In this document: positions 6,701-14,274 of the stretch, in pieces | Layout of the letters: each line of letters begins with the position of its first letter | Position numbering within the stretch: the first letter of the stretch is position 1 | Assembly (NCBI GenBank): GCA_020846375.1 | Contig: JADLDZ010000241.1 | Coordinates: forward strand, 1 to 15,066 | Length of the DNA: 15,066 bases | Reading direction: 5' to 3' | From: Nitrospirales bacterium | Lineage (GTDB): Bacteria; Nitrospirota; Thermodesulfovibrionia; Thermodesulfovibrionales; Dissulfurispiraceae | Notes under the pieces: model-generated | Told to the model about the DNA's origin: nothing | Databases searched by the model: none | What the model saw: only the letters and a program-made list of their open reading frames with translations | Position numbers and translations under genes: made by a program

Positions 6701-7733
6701 AGCGGCCAAGATCAGGAGGCTGCTCATCGGGCAGAAGGTTGCCGACGATATAAAGGACCCCAAAACAAAGGAGACACTCTGCGCCCTGGGCAAGAGGCTC
6801 ACCGATGTCCAGGTGAACAAGATCCGTGACGACTATCTGCTGCGGGTCAAGATAGAGGACACCGATGTCAGGACGAAGATCGAGGAGCTGAGCGGCGAGA
6901 TTACCCATTACATACGCTACCTGGAGTCCCGCTATCAGGAGAGGATCGAGCGGGTCAGGAAGGGCGATGAGCTGCCCCCCGGAGTGAACAAGGTCGTCAA
7001 GGCTTTCATCGCGATGAAGCGGAAGATCCAGGTGGGGGACAAGATGGCGGGACGCCACGGGAACAAGGGTGTTGTTTCCATGATCGTCCCCGAAGAGGAT
7101 ATGCCGTATCTGCCGGATGGGACACCTGTCGACATCGTGCTGAACCCCTTGGGCGTCCCCTCCCGTATGAATGTGGGGCAGATACTCGAGATCCATCTCG
7201 GGTGGGCCGCGAAGGCCCTGGGACTGCATGTCTCCACCCCTGTGTTCGAGGGTGCAAAGGAGAACGAAATCAAGGAATTGCTGAAAAAGGCCGGACTGCC
7301 CACATCGGGGCAGATATCCCTCTATGACGGCAGGACAGGAGAGCCGTTCAAGCGGCCCATCACGGTGGGCTGCATGTATATGCTGAAACTGCATCACCTC
7401 GTGGCGGACAAGCTCCACGCACGCTCCATCGGCCCTTACTCCCTCGTCACCCAGCAGCCTCTGGGCGGAAAGGCCCAGTTCGGAGGCCAGCGGCTGGGAG
7501 AGATGGAGGTCTGGGCGCTGGAAGCCTACGGCGCCGCCCACACCCTGCAGGAGTTCCTGACGGTGAAGAGCGATGACATCAGTGGAAGGTCGCGCATGTA
7601 CGAGGCAATTGTGAAGGGCGATCCTGTCCTCGAGCCGGGAGTGCCCGAGTCCTTCCATGTATTAATAAAAGAGCTCCAGAGCCTCGGGCTTGACGTAGAG
7701 CTGCTGGAGAAAAAGAAAAAGAGGGAGGAATAG
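3798..7733 (+). CDS. rpoB: DNA-directed RNA polymerase subunit beta
   Basis: This is 1311 residues (E. coli 1342) and complete, with AAAAGGAG before the ATG. The rifampicin pocket runs from [20 protein letters not shown] (508–527) through [13 protein letters not shown]. D519, H529 and S534 correspond to E. coli D516, H526 and S531 and are wild type. The active-site segment [12 protein letters not shown] has K1082 and K1090 (E. coli K1065/K1073). A charged helical insert at about 933–1060 ([11 protein letters not shown], then [18 protein letters not shown]) corresponds to the SI2 region. The C-terminal motif [20 protein letters not shown] contacts beta'. Its stop TAG shares G7733 with the rpoC GTG. 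GGGAGGAA just before the stop serves as the rpoC ribosome-binding site. Confidence 0.99.
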   Translation: [1311 protein letters not shown]

Positions 7734-10700
7734 TGGTAGAAGACATTTATGCCCTTTTTCAGAAACCGAAGAATCCGAAAGACTTTGATGCGATACGTAT
7801 AAAACTCGCTTCTCCTGAGAAGATACGGGAATGGTCCTACGGCGAGGTGAAGAAGCCGGAGACGATCAACTACCGTACCTTCAAACCGGAGCGCGACGGC
7901 CTCTTCTGCGCCAAGATCTTCGGACCGGTGCGGGACTGGGAGTGCCTCTGCGGGAAGTATAAACGGATGAAGCACCGCGGGGTCATCTGCGACAAGTGCG
8001 GAGTCGAGGTCATCCAGTCGAAGGTCAGAAGGGAGAGGATGGGGCATATCGAGCTTGCCACCCCGGTAGCCCATGTATGGCTGCTGCGGGGCGTGCCGAG
8101 CAGGATAGGCACCCTCCTCGACATGACCATCAGGCAGTTGGAGAAGGTCCTGTATTTCGAAGAGTACATCGTCATCGATGCCGGAGACACTCCCCTGAAG
8201 GAGAAGGAACTCCTCCCCGAAGACGAATACAAGAAGAAGCTGGCTGAATTCGGCAGCAGGTTCAAGGCGGGAATGGGCGCCGACTCCATCAGGGAACTCC
8301 TGCGGAAAGTCGATCTCGATGCTCTCGCAAAGGAGCTGAAGGAGAAGATCGATGCGGTGGCGTCCCTCGGAGTAAAGAGGAGGCTTACCAAGAGGCTCAA
8401 GATCGTCGAGGCCTTCATCAAGTCCGAGAACAAGCCCGACTGGATGATCCTTGACATCGTGCCGGTGCTGCCCCCCGACCTGAGGCCCCTTGTTCCCCTC
8501 GACGGCGGACGCTTCGCCACCTCCGACCTCAACGACCTGTACCGCCGGGTCATCAACAGGAACAACAGGCTCAAGAGGCTGATGGAGCTGAAGGCCCCCA
8601 GCGTTATCATCAAGAACGAGAAAAGGATGCTCCAGGAGGCGGTGGATGCGCTCTTCGACAACAGCAAGCGGTCGAAGGTGCTGAAGGCCGGGGGCAAACG
8701 CGCCCTGAAGTCCCTGAGCGATATGATCAAGGGCAAACAGGGGCGTTTTCGGCAGAACCTCCTCGGAAAGAGGGTGGACTATTCCGGCCGCTCCGTCATC
8801 GTCGTCGGCCCCGAGCTGAAGATGAACCAGTGCGGTCTCCCCAAGCGCATGGCACTCGAGCTCTTCAAGCCCTTTGTCTTCAACAAGCTCGAAGAGAAGG
8901 GGCATGCCACCACCATCAAACAGGCGAAGCGGCTCGTGGAAAAGGAGAAGCCCGAGGTGTGGGACGCCCTCGAGGATGTGATCAGCGAGCATCCGGTGCT
9001 CCTGAACCGGGCACCGACCCTCCACCGGCTCGGCATCCAGGCCTTCGATCCGGTGCTGGTCGAGGGGAAGGCCATCAAGCTGCATCCCCTGGTCTGCACC
9101 GCCTTCAATGCGGACTTTGACGGTGACCAGATGGCGGTGCATGTGCCCCTGTCCGTCGAAGCGCAGATCGAGGCGCGGGTGCTGATGCTCTCCATCAACA
9201 ACCTCCTTTCCCCAGCCAACGGGAAGCCGATCACGGTCCCGACGCAGGACATGGTCCTGGGCATTTACTACCTCACGAAGCAGCGGAAGGACGTCGTGGG
9301 AGAAGGGAAGACCTTTGCGGATACGGAGGATGTCCGGATCGCCTACGACTCGGGTGTGGTGGACGAGCATGCCCTGGTAAAGGTGAGGATGGACGGCGGC
9401 TTTGTGGAGACCACCGTGGGGCGCATCCTCTTCAGCGATATCCTGCCGCAGGATATTCCCTTCTCCATGGTCAACAAGGAAATGACCAAGAAGGAGCTGG
9501 GCAAGCTGATCGAGTACATCCATAAGGTATCCGGGAAGCGGGAGACGGTGGTCTTCCTCAACGAGCTCGAAAGGCTGGGCTTCAAGTACGCTACCAATTC
9601 CGGAATTTCCATCTGCATCGACGATATGCATGTCCCGTTGAAGAAGGCGGAGCTGATCCACGATGCCGAACAGGAGGTCATCGAGGTTCAGCGGCAGTAT
9701 GCCGACGGTCTCATCACCCAGGGGGAACGCTACAACAAGGTCATCGACATCTGGGCGAACGTGACCGAGAAGGTCGCGGACGAGATGATGAAGGAACTGG
9801 GTGCCGAGGAGGGCAAGGAGCTTTCCGAGGAAGAGATCAAGGAGAGGCGGTCCTTCAACAACATCTTCATGATGGCGGACTCGGGCGCGAGAGGCAGCGC
9901 GGCCCAGATCAGGCAGTTGGCGGGTATGAGAGGCCTGATGGCGAAGCCCTCCGGCGAGATCATCGAGACCCCCATCACCGCGAACTTCAGGGAGGGCCTC
10001 ACCCCGCTCCAGTACTTCGTCTCGACCCACGGTGCCCGTAAGGGTCTGGCCGATACGGCGTTGAAAACGGCGAACGCGGGGTACCTCACCCGGAGGCTCG
10101 TGGACGTGGCGCAGGATGTGATCCTGACCGAAGAGGACTGCGGGACGAGGGAGGGCATCACCGTGGTGCCCCTCATCGAGGGCGGTGAGATCATCCAGGC
10201 CCTGGAAGAGAGGATCTTTGGAAGGACCCTTGCGGAGACCCTCAAGGACCCGGTTAACCATGAAGTGATCGCACCGAGGAACACCGAGATCGACGACGAG
10301 TTTGCCCGGAAGATCGTAGAATCGGGTATAGACCGCGTCAAGATCCGCTCGGTGCTCACCTGCAACTCCCGTGTCGGCGTCTGCGGCAAATGCTACGGCC
10401 GTGATCTTGCCCGCGGCGGCAAGATCGAGATCGGCGAGGCTATCGGCATCATCGCAGCGCAGTCCATCGGAGAGCCCGGAACGCAGCTCACCATGAGGAC
10501 CTTCCATATCGGGGGCGCGGCGACCAAGGTTATCGAGCAGGCGACCCTGGCGCCCAAGAATGCCGGCTATGTGAAGTTCATCGACGTCAGCGCGGTCAAG
10601 AGCAAGGACGGCATGCTCATTGTCCTGAACCGGAACGCCATGGTCGCCATCGTGGACAAATCGGGCAGGGAGAAGGAGAAATACAACCTCGTGTACGGCG

Positions 10701-11866
10701 CCCGGATCTTTGTCGAGGACGGGCAGAGGGTCGAGGCGAATCAGAAGCTGGTGGAATGGGACCCCTATTCCACGCCCATCCTCACGGAAATCGGCGGACG
10801 GATCGCGCTGGGGGACATCCTCGAAGGCGTCACCTTCAAGGAAGAGGTGGATGAGACCACCGGTCTGGCCCACAAGGTCATCATCGACTATCCTGCAAAC
10901 ATGAGGCCGCGTATCTCCATCAAGGACGAGCACGGCAGGACCGTGAAGATACCGGGCACCAATAACCCCGCGCGCGACCTGCTTCCCGCAGGCGCACACA
11001 TTCTGGTGGATAAGGGAGATACGATAGCGCCGGGCGACATCCTGGCGAAGATCCCGAGGGAAACCACGAAGACCAAGGATATTACCGGAGGTCTGCCGAG
11101 GGTGGCGGAGCTCTTCGAGGCGCGGAAGCCCAAGGAACTGACCATCGTCAGCGAGATCGACGGTATTGTCGAGTTTCGGGGCGCCCATAAGGGGATGCGT
11201 GTCGTGGTGGTGAAGGGCGGAAGCGAGTCCCGGGAGTATCTCATTCCCAAGGGCAAGCATGTCACCGTCCACGAGGGCGACTGGGTGCGCGCCGGAGAGC
11301 CCCTGATGGACGGTGCGGTGAATCCCCACAGCATCCTCGACATCCTCGGTCCCAAGGAGCTGCAGGGCTACCTGGTGGATGAGGTACAGAAGGTATACCG
11401 GCTGCAGGGCGTCTCCATCAACGACAAGCACATCGAGGTGATCGTACGCCAGATGATGCGGAAGATCCGCATCGAGGACCCGGGCGACACCGTGTTCCTC
11501 ATGGGCGATGAAGTGGACAGGCTGGTTTTCGTGGATGAAAACGAAAGGGTACGGGTTGAGGGCAAGAGGCCCGCACAGGGCAAGCCGTTGCTCCTCGGTA
11601 TCACCAAGGCGTCCCTCTCCACCGAGAGCTGGGTGTCTGCCGCATCGTTCCAGGAGACCACGAGGGTCCTCACCGAGGCTGCGCTGAGCGGCCTCGTGGA
11701 TGAGCTGAGGGGTCTGAAGGAGAATGTGATCATGGGAAGGGTCATCCCTGCGGGATCCGGAATGCAGTCCTACCGGGAGACCTTCATCAAGGGCGACTTC
11801 TATACTATGCAGACCGAGCAGAAGCACGAAGAGGAAGAAGCCGGAGTTGCTGAAATAACGGAATAG
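7733..11866 (+). CDS. rpoC: DNA-directed RNA polymerase subunit beta'
   Basis: This is 1377 residues from GTG 7733. The first zinc site is C71, C73, C86 and C89. The catalytic magnesium motif NADFDGDQM has D461, D463 and D465. The second zinc site is C803, C877, C884 and C887. The trigger loop starts at about M921 R922 and includes H925 (TMRTFHIGGAA). A long insertion follows (about 935–1110) before GGLPRVAELFEARKP, like the sandwich-barrel SI3 of proteobacteria and related phyla. The C-terminal region VIPAGSGMQSYRE is followed by an acidic tail (EQKHEEEEAG). The one-base overlap with rpoB suggests coupled translation, keeping beta and beta' in balance. A strong terminator follows 22 bases after the stop. 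Confidence 0.99.
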   Translation: MVEDIYALFQKPKNPKDFDAIRIKLASPEKIREWSYGEVKKPETINYRTFKPERDGLFCAKIFGPVRDWECLCGKYKRMKHRGVICDKCGVEVIQSKVRRERMGHIELATPVAHVWLLRGVPSRIGTLLDMTIRQLEKVLYFEEYIVIDAGDTPLKEKELLPEDEYKKKLAEFGSRFKAGMGADSIRELLRKVDLDALAKELKEKIDAVASLGVKRRLTKRLKIVEAFIKSENKPDWMILDIVPVLPPDLRPLVPLDGGRFATSDLNDLYRRVINRNNRLKRLMELKAPSVIIKNEKRMLQEAVDALFDNSKRSKVLKAGGKRALKSLSDMIKGKQGRFRQNLLGKRVDYSGRSVIVVGPELKMNQCGLPKRMALELFKPFVFNKLEEKGHATTIKQAKRLVEKEKPEVWDALEDVISEHPVLLNRAPTLHRLGIQAFDPVLVEGKAIKLHPLVCTAFNADFDGDQMAVHVPLSVEAQIEARVLMLSINNLLSPANGKPITVPTQDMVLGIYYLTKQRKDVVGEGKTFADTEDVRIAYDSGVVDEHALVKVRMDGGFVETTVGRILFSDILPQDIPFSMVNKEMTKKELGKLIEYIHKVSGKRETVVFLNELERLGFKYATNSGISICIDDMHVPLKKAELIHDAEQEVIEVQRQYADGLITQGERYNKVIDIWANVTEKVADEMMKELGAEEGKELSEEEIKERRSFNNIFMMADSGARGSAAQIRQLAGMRGLMAKPSGEIIETPITANFREGLTPLQYFVSTHGARKGLADTALKTANAGYLTRRLVDVAQDVILTEEDCGTREGITVVPLIEGGEIIQALEERIFGRTLAETLKDPVNHEVIAPRNTEIDDEFARKIVESGIDRVKIRSVLTCNSRVGVCGKCYGRDLARGGKIEIGEAIGIIAAQSIGEPGTQLTMRTFHIGGAATKVIEQATLAPKNAGYVKFIDVSAVKSKDGMLIVLNRNAMVAIVDKSGREKEKYNLVYGARIFVEDGQRVEANQKLVEWDPYSTPILTEIGGRIALGDILEGVTFKEEVDETTGLAHKVIIDYPANMRPRISIKDEHGRTVKIPGTNNPARDLLPAGAHILVDKGDTIAPGDILAKIPRETTKTKDITGGLPRVAELFEARKPKELTIVSEIDGIVEFRGAHKGMRVVVVKGGSESREYLIPKGKHVTVHEGDWVRAGEPLMDGAVNPHSILDILGPKELQGYLVDEVQKVYRLQGVSINDKHIEVIVRQMMRKIRIEDPGDTVFLMGDEVDRLVFVDENERVRVEGKRPAQGKPLLLGITKASLSTESWVSAASFQETTRVLTEAALSGLVDELRGLKENVIMGRVIPAGSGMQSYRETFIKGDFYTMQTEQKHEEEEAGVAEITE

Positions 11867-11888
11867 CCCGAATCAAGATACACAAAAG

Positions 11889-11925
11889 AAAAGGCCATGG
11901 GGCGGATGTCCCCATGGTCTTTTTT
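11889..11925 (+). terminator. Intrinsic terminator after rpoC, possibly bidirectional
   Basis: GGCCATGGGG (11893–11902) pairs with CCCCATGGTC (11910–11919) with one G·U, around a 7-nt loop, followed by TTTTTT (11920–11925). AAAA (11889–11892) on the left extends the stem and gives a T-run on the opposite strand, so it can also stop minus-strand transcripts arriving from the TA remnant. It ends the tuf–rpoC transcription unit. Confidence 0.93.
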
Positions 11926-11929
11926 GCGA

Positions 11930-12031
11930 GTGGAGAGAGAGTTGCAGGTTGTACTTCACCACTTGACGAATCCTTTTAAGGTAGTCCTCCGCTCTTTCAA
12001 GTTTCCTGCCGACGATAGCCTTATCGATCAA
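11930..12031 (-). pseudogene. Remnant of a HepT/DUF86-type toxin gene
   Basis: Read from TTG 12031 the frame gives (M)IDKAIVGRKLERAEDYLKR, the style of the HepT (DUF86) first helix, then IRQVVKYNLQLSLHS. In the family a longer segment separates these parts, and the NLQLA-like helix leads to the ID..H catalytic region. Here the two are joined directly, as if about 15–20 codons were deleted, and the frame then enters the rpoC terminator (QKRPWGHPPHG), so everything downstream is missing. The start overlaps the end of the MntA-like remnant (stop 12021–12023), with AGAAGG just upstream, the normal layout for this pair. Intact HepT proteins are RNases or mRNA-targeting toxins neutralised by MntA-mediated modification. 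The homology call is from pattern memory and needs a profile search. Confidence 0.6.
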
Positions 12032-12240
12032 CGGTCGTCCTTCTGAACCGTCCGGCAACGGCTTTGAGGCAGAGGTCTTCTATGGGCCGGTAATCGAGAT
12101 ATTCGATGATTGCCTTCCGCTAAATCGTACTCGCAAGCGTCTATTTCTGTCGAAAAGCACATTTCCGATTTTAATAATGTTGTTTTCAAATAAGGCGGGG
12201 CCGTATTCAGGATGACAATGTCCATAGGGCGGAGAGAGAG
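12021..12240 (-). pseudogene. Remnant of a MntA-type minimal nucleotidyltransferase (antitoxin), frameshifted
   Basis: The frame up to about 12125 gives PMDIVILNTAPPYLKTTLLK and CFSTEIDACEYDL, which resembles the C-terminal half of MntA-type nucleotidyltransferases (DLVxLNxAPPLL…VLxEGRLLxxRD). The match then moves to another frame, RKAIIEYLDYRPIEDLCLKA and VAGRFRRTTVDR, ending TAA at 12021–12023. One small indel near 12121–12118 would restore a single frame. The N-terminal GSxxxGxxxxSDxD catalytic half is absent, because the region beyond about 12240 is unrelated sequence and then the HU gene. MntA normally adds AMP groups to HepT to silence it; this copy cannot. The combination with the HepT-like start in the usual overlapping order is the main support. 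Confidence 0.6.
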
Positions 12241-12294
12241 CTCTGGAGAAGCGATATAATAGGTGTTGCTGAGCATGTTATACAATTTTCTCCT

Positions 12295-12588
12295 CTATCT
12301 TTTTCGGCTTTTCCTCCGGTTCTCCTCCGCAGCGCAGATCCTGACGCCTGATGTGAATTTAAGGACCCGTATCAGGGGTTTCTCCCCATTGGGCCCGGTC
12401 ACGCTTTTACGCGAGCCGTTCTTCCGCCGCACGACGGAGAAGGTGCCGAAGCCGGTCAGCATTACCTTGCGGCCCCGTGCCAGGGAGGAGGAGATCGCAT
12501 TCAGTATCGCTTCGAGGGCGCGGGACGCGTCCTCCGGCTTCAGCTTTGCAGAGGACGCTATTGCTTTGATGAGCTCCTTACGATTCAT
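12295..12588 (-). CDS. Divergent HU/IHF-family (DNABII) DNA-binding protein
   Basis: Read from ATG 12588 this is 97 residues. The fold is clear: the dimerisation helices MNRKELIKAIASSAKLKPED and ASRALEAILNAISSSLARG, then KVMLTGFGTFSVVRRK (GFGTF at 46–50). The DNA-binding arm departs from HU. The near-invariant RNP tip is RKS (60–62), followed by VTGPNGEKPLIRVLKF instead of QTGEEIKIPASKVPAF. A basic tail (RRKSRKR) ends it. HU-type proteins bend DNA by proline intercalation from the arm, so bending may be altered. An upstream in-frame ATG (12639) would add 17 residues foreign to the family. No strong ribosome-binding site is seen for either start. The 261 bases up to the response regulator gene hold no other gene that I can recognise. 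Confidence 0.88.
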   Translation of the reverse strand: MNRKELIKAIASSAKLKPEDASRALEAILNAISSSLARGRKVMLTGFGTFSVVRRKNGSRKSVTGPNGEKPLIRVLKFTSGVRICAAEENRRKSRKR

Positions 12589-12815
12589 TTCTGGCCCGGA
12601 AATAAAATAATCCGAAAAACAAAGCAAAGAGTATGCCATGGATGTCGGAGAAATTCACCCCTTATTACAACGGGATAGAAAACAGCGGGCGAACAGGGAC
12701 ACAACGAGAGGTAAGCAATAGTTGACAAGAAGAGGAATTTAATAAAAAATATTGTTAAAACAAGGTGATAAGGGGCCTGTAAAGAGCAAATTTTGTCGCT
12801 TCGGTCAAAAAACGT

Positions 12816-12831
12816 TGCTCATGGAGTGCCA
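12816..12831 (-). promoter_or_regulatory. Candidate sigma-54 (-24/-12) promoter pointing toward the HU gene
   Basis: On the minus strand the 16 bases TGGCACTCCATGAGCA show TGGCAC at –24 and GC at –12 with the required ten bases between GG and GC; 9 of 12 specified consensus positions match (the two T of TTGC and one G do not). It lies just downstream of the response-regulator stop and about 230 bases upstream of the HU ATG. A sigma-54 activator is encoded next door. A single match of this quality could arise by chance. Confidence 0.3.
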
Positions 12832-12849
12832 GGGTTTGTATGCGCACCA

Positions 12850-14274
12850 CTACGGCCTGTTCTTTTTCAATCTCTTGTTCAGGGCTTGTCGGGTAAGCCC
12901 GAGGAGGGATGCTGCCTTGCTCTGGTTGTCTTTCGAGAGGGAGAGCGCTTTGGTAATCAGGAACTCATCCATTTCGTCCAGGGTGGGGAAGTGTCCAAAG
13001 AGGGCTTGGAGTACTCCGTCTCCTTTCTCGCCTTGGAGAAGACGCCCCGGGGCCGAGGAGGGAAAGGAACCCATTACCTCCCTGAAATCATCTATGGTCA
13101 GCATTCCCGATCTGTTGCGTATTACGGCATCGAATACCGCCTCATGGAGTTCCCGTATATTACCGGGGAAATCGTGCTGCGAGAGGTAGGTGAGCAGCCC
13201 TGGCTCCGGAGAGGGGCACTCCTTGTTGAGGGATTTTGCCGCCTCCTCCAGGAAATGGGCAACCAGCAGGGGAACATCCTCCGGCCTCTCCCTGAGGGGG
13301 GGAACATGAATCCGGTGGGCGCATAAGCGGTAGTAGAGGTCCTTGCGGAAGGTTCCCTCTGCGATGGAATGCTGGATTTCCTTGTTGGTGGCGACGATAA
13401 CGCGTGCGTCGCTTTTCTGGGGGATGTCGGAGCCGAGGGGGTAATACATGCGCTCCTGCAGCAGACGCAGGAGCTTGACCTGGGATGCACCGCTGAGGTC
13501 TCCGATTTCATCCAGGAAGAGAGTCCCCCCGGAAGCCTTTGCGATCAATCCCTCCCTGGCATCATCAGCCCCGGTGAATGCCCCTTTCCGATGTCCGAAA
13601 AGGGTGTCCGAGAAGATGGTGTCATCCAGTCCTGCGGCATTGACCGGGATGAAACGGCCGCTTCTTCTGCTTAAAGCATGGATGGCCCGCGCGATAAGCT
13701 CTTTGCCGACCCCCGTTTCCCCGCAGACCAGGGCGGGCCGGGGGGAGGGGGCGATCGCTTCGATGTATTGAAAGATGGCGCGCATTTTTTTGCTCTGGGT
13801 GACGATGGGCGCGAAGGTATCCTCGCTGCGGAGAGAGTCGGTGAGGAGATACTGTTTCAGGGAGCTTACCTCATCGAGGAGAGTCCTGATTTCGAGGTTT
13901 TTCCTGACCACCGAGATGAAATGGCTGTTCTCCACGGGCTTTACCAGGTAATCCGCCGCCCCGGCCTTCATGCTCTGTACTGCGGTTTCGATATCGTTCG
14001 CTCCCGTCATGACGACGACCGGGATGTGGGGATAATTCATGCTGATGGCGGTGAGGAGCTCCTTCCCCTGGATATGGGGCATATACAGGTCAAGCACGAT
14101 GAGGGCGATAGCATCCCCCCGTTCGGAGAGGAGCGGAAGCACCTGCCTGCTGTCCTGCAGCGTCAGTACCTCCCTGAACCCTTCGGACAGGAGCACCGTT
14201 CTGCTGCTGGCAAGGATGCCCGGCTCGTCATCCACCAGCAGGATGAAAGAACCGGAGTTATCGGAGGAGACCAT
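12850..14274 (-). CDS. Sigma-54-dependent NtrC-family response regulator
   Basis: Read from ATG 14274 this is 474 residues. The receiver domain (about 8–125) has acidic D15/D16, phospho-acceptor D62 (IVLDLYMP), T90 and K112. The AAA+ domain has Walker A GETGVGKE (185–192), the sigma-54-contacting loop GAFTGA (231–236), Walker B TLFLDE (D255/E256), arginine motif FRKDLYYRL and sensor II FPGNIREL. A Fis-type helix-turn-helix ends the protein (QSKAASLLGLTRQALNKRL). All parts needed to activate sigma-54 polymerase are present. ATG 14274 is preferred over GTG 14298 because GGAGG lies just upstream (AAAAGGAGGGAGCG). The start overlaps the kinase end by 17 bases, so the kinase is its likely partner. 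The controlled genes are unknown. Confidence 0.95.
   Translation of the reverse strand: MVSSDNSGSFILLVDDEPGILASSRTVLLSEGFREVLTLQDSRQVLPLLSERGDAIALIVLDLYMPHIQGKELLTAISMNYPHIPVVVMTGANDIETAVQSMKAGAADYLVKPVENSHFISVVRKNLEIRTLLDEVSSLKQYLLTDSLRSEDTFAPIVTQSKKMRAIFQYIEAIAPSPRPALVCGETGVGKELIARAIHALSRRSGRFIPVNAAGLDDTIFSDTLFGHRKGAFTGADDAREGLIAKASGGTLFLDEIGDLSGASQVKLLRLLQERMYYPLGSDIPQKSDARVIVATNKEIQHSIAEGTFRKDLYYRLCAHRIHVPPLRERPEDVPLLVAHFLEEAAKSLNKECPSPEPGLLTYLSQHDFPGNIRELHEAVFDAVIRNRSGMLTIDDFREVMGSFPSSAPGRLLQGEKGDGVLQALFGHFPTLDEMDEFLITKALSLSKDNQSKAASLLGLTRQALNKRLKKNRP

Noticed and set aside
4311..7658. A 1115-codon open frame on the minus strand opposite rpoB
   Set aside because: It is the antisense of an unmistakable rpoB. 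The open frame follows from GC-rich codon usage, and its translation (many His, Leu and Asp runs) resembles no protein family.
7526..11827. A 1433-codon open frame on the minus strand opposite rpoC
   Set aside because: Same cause as above: a shadow of rpoC codon bias, with no ribosome-binding site and no recognisable domains.
12722..12755. A perfect TTGACA on the + strand at 12722–12727
   Set aside because: No acceptable –10 box lies 16–18 bases downstream (only A-runs), and only antisense sequence to the regulator gene follows.
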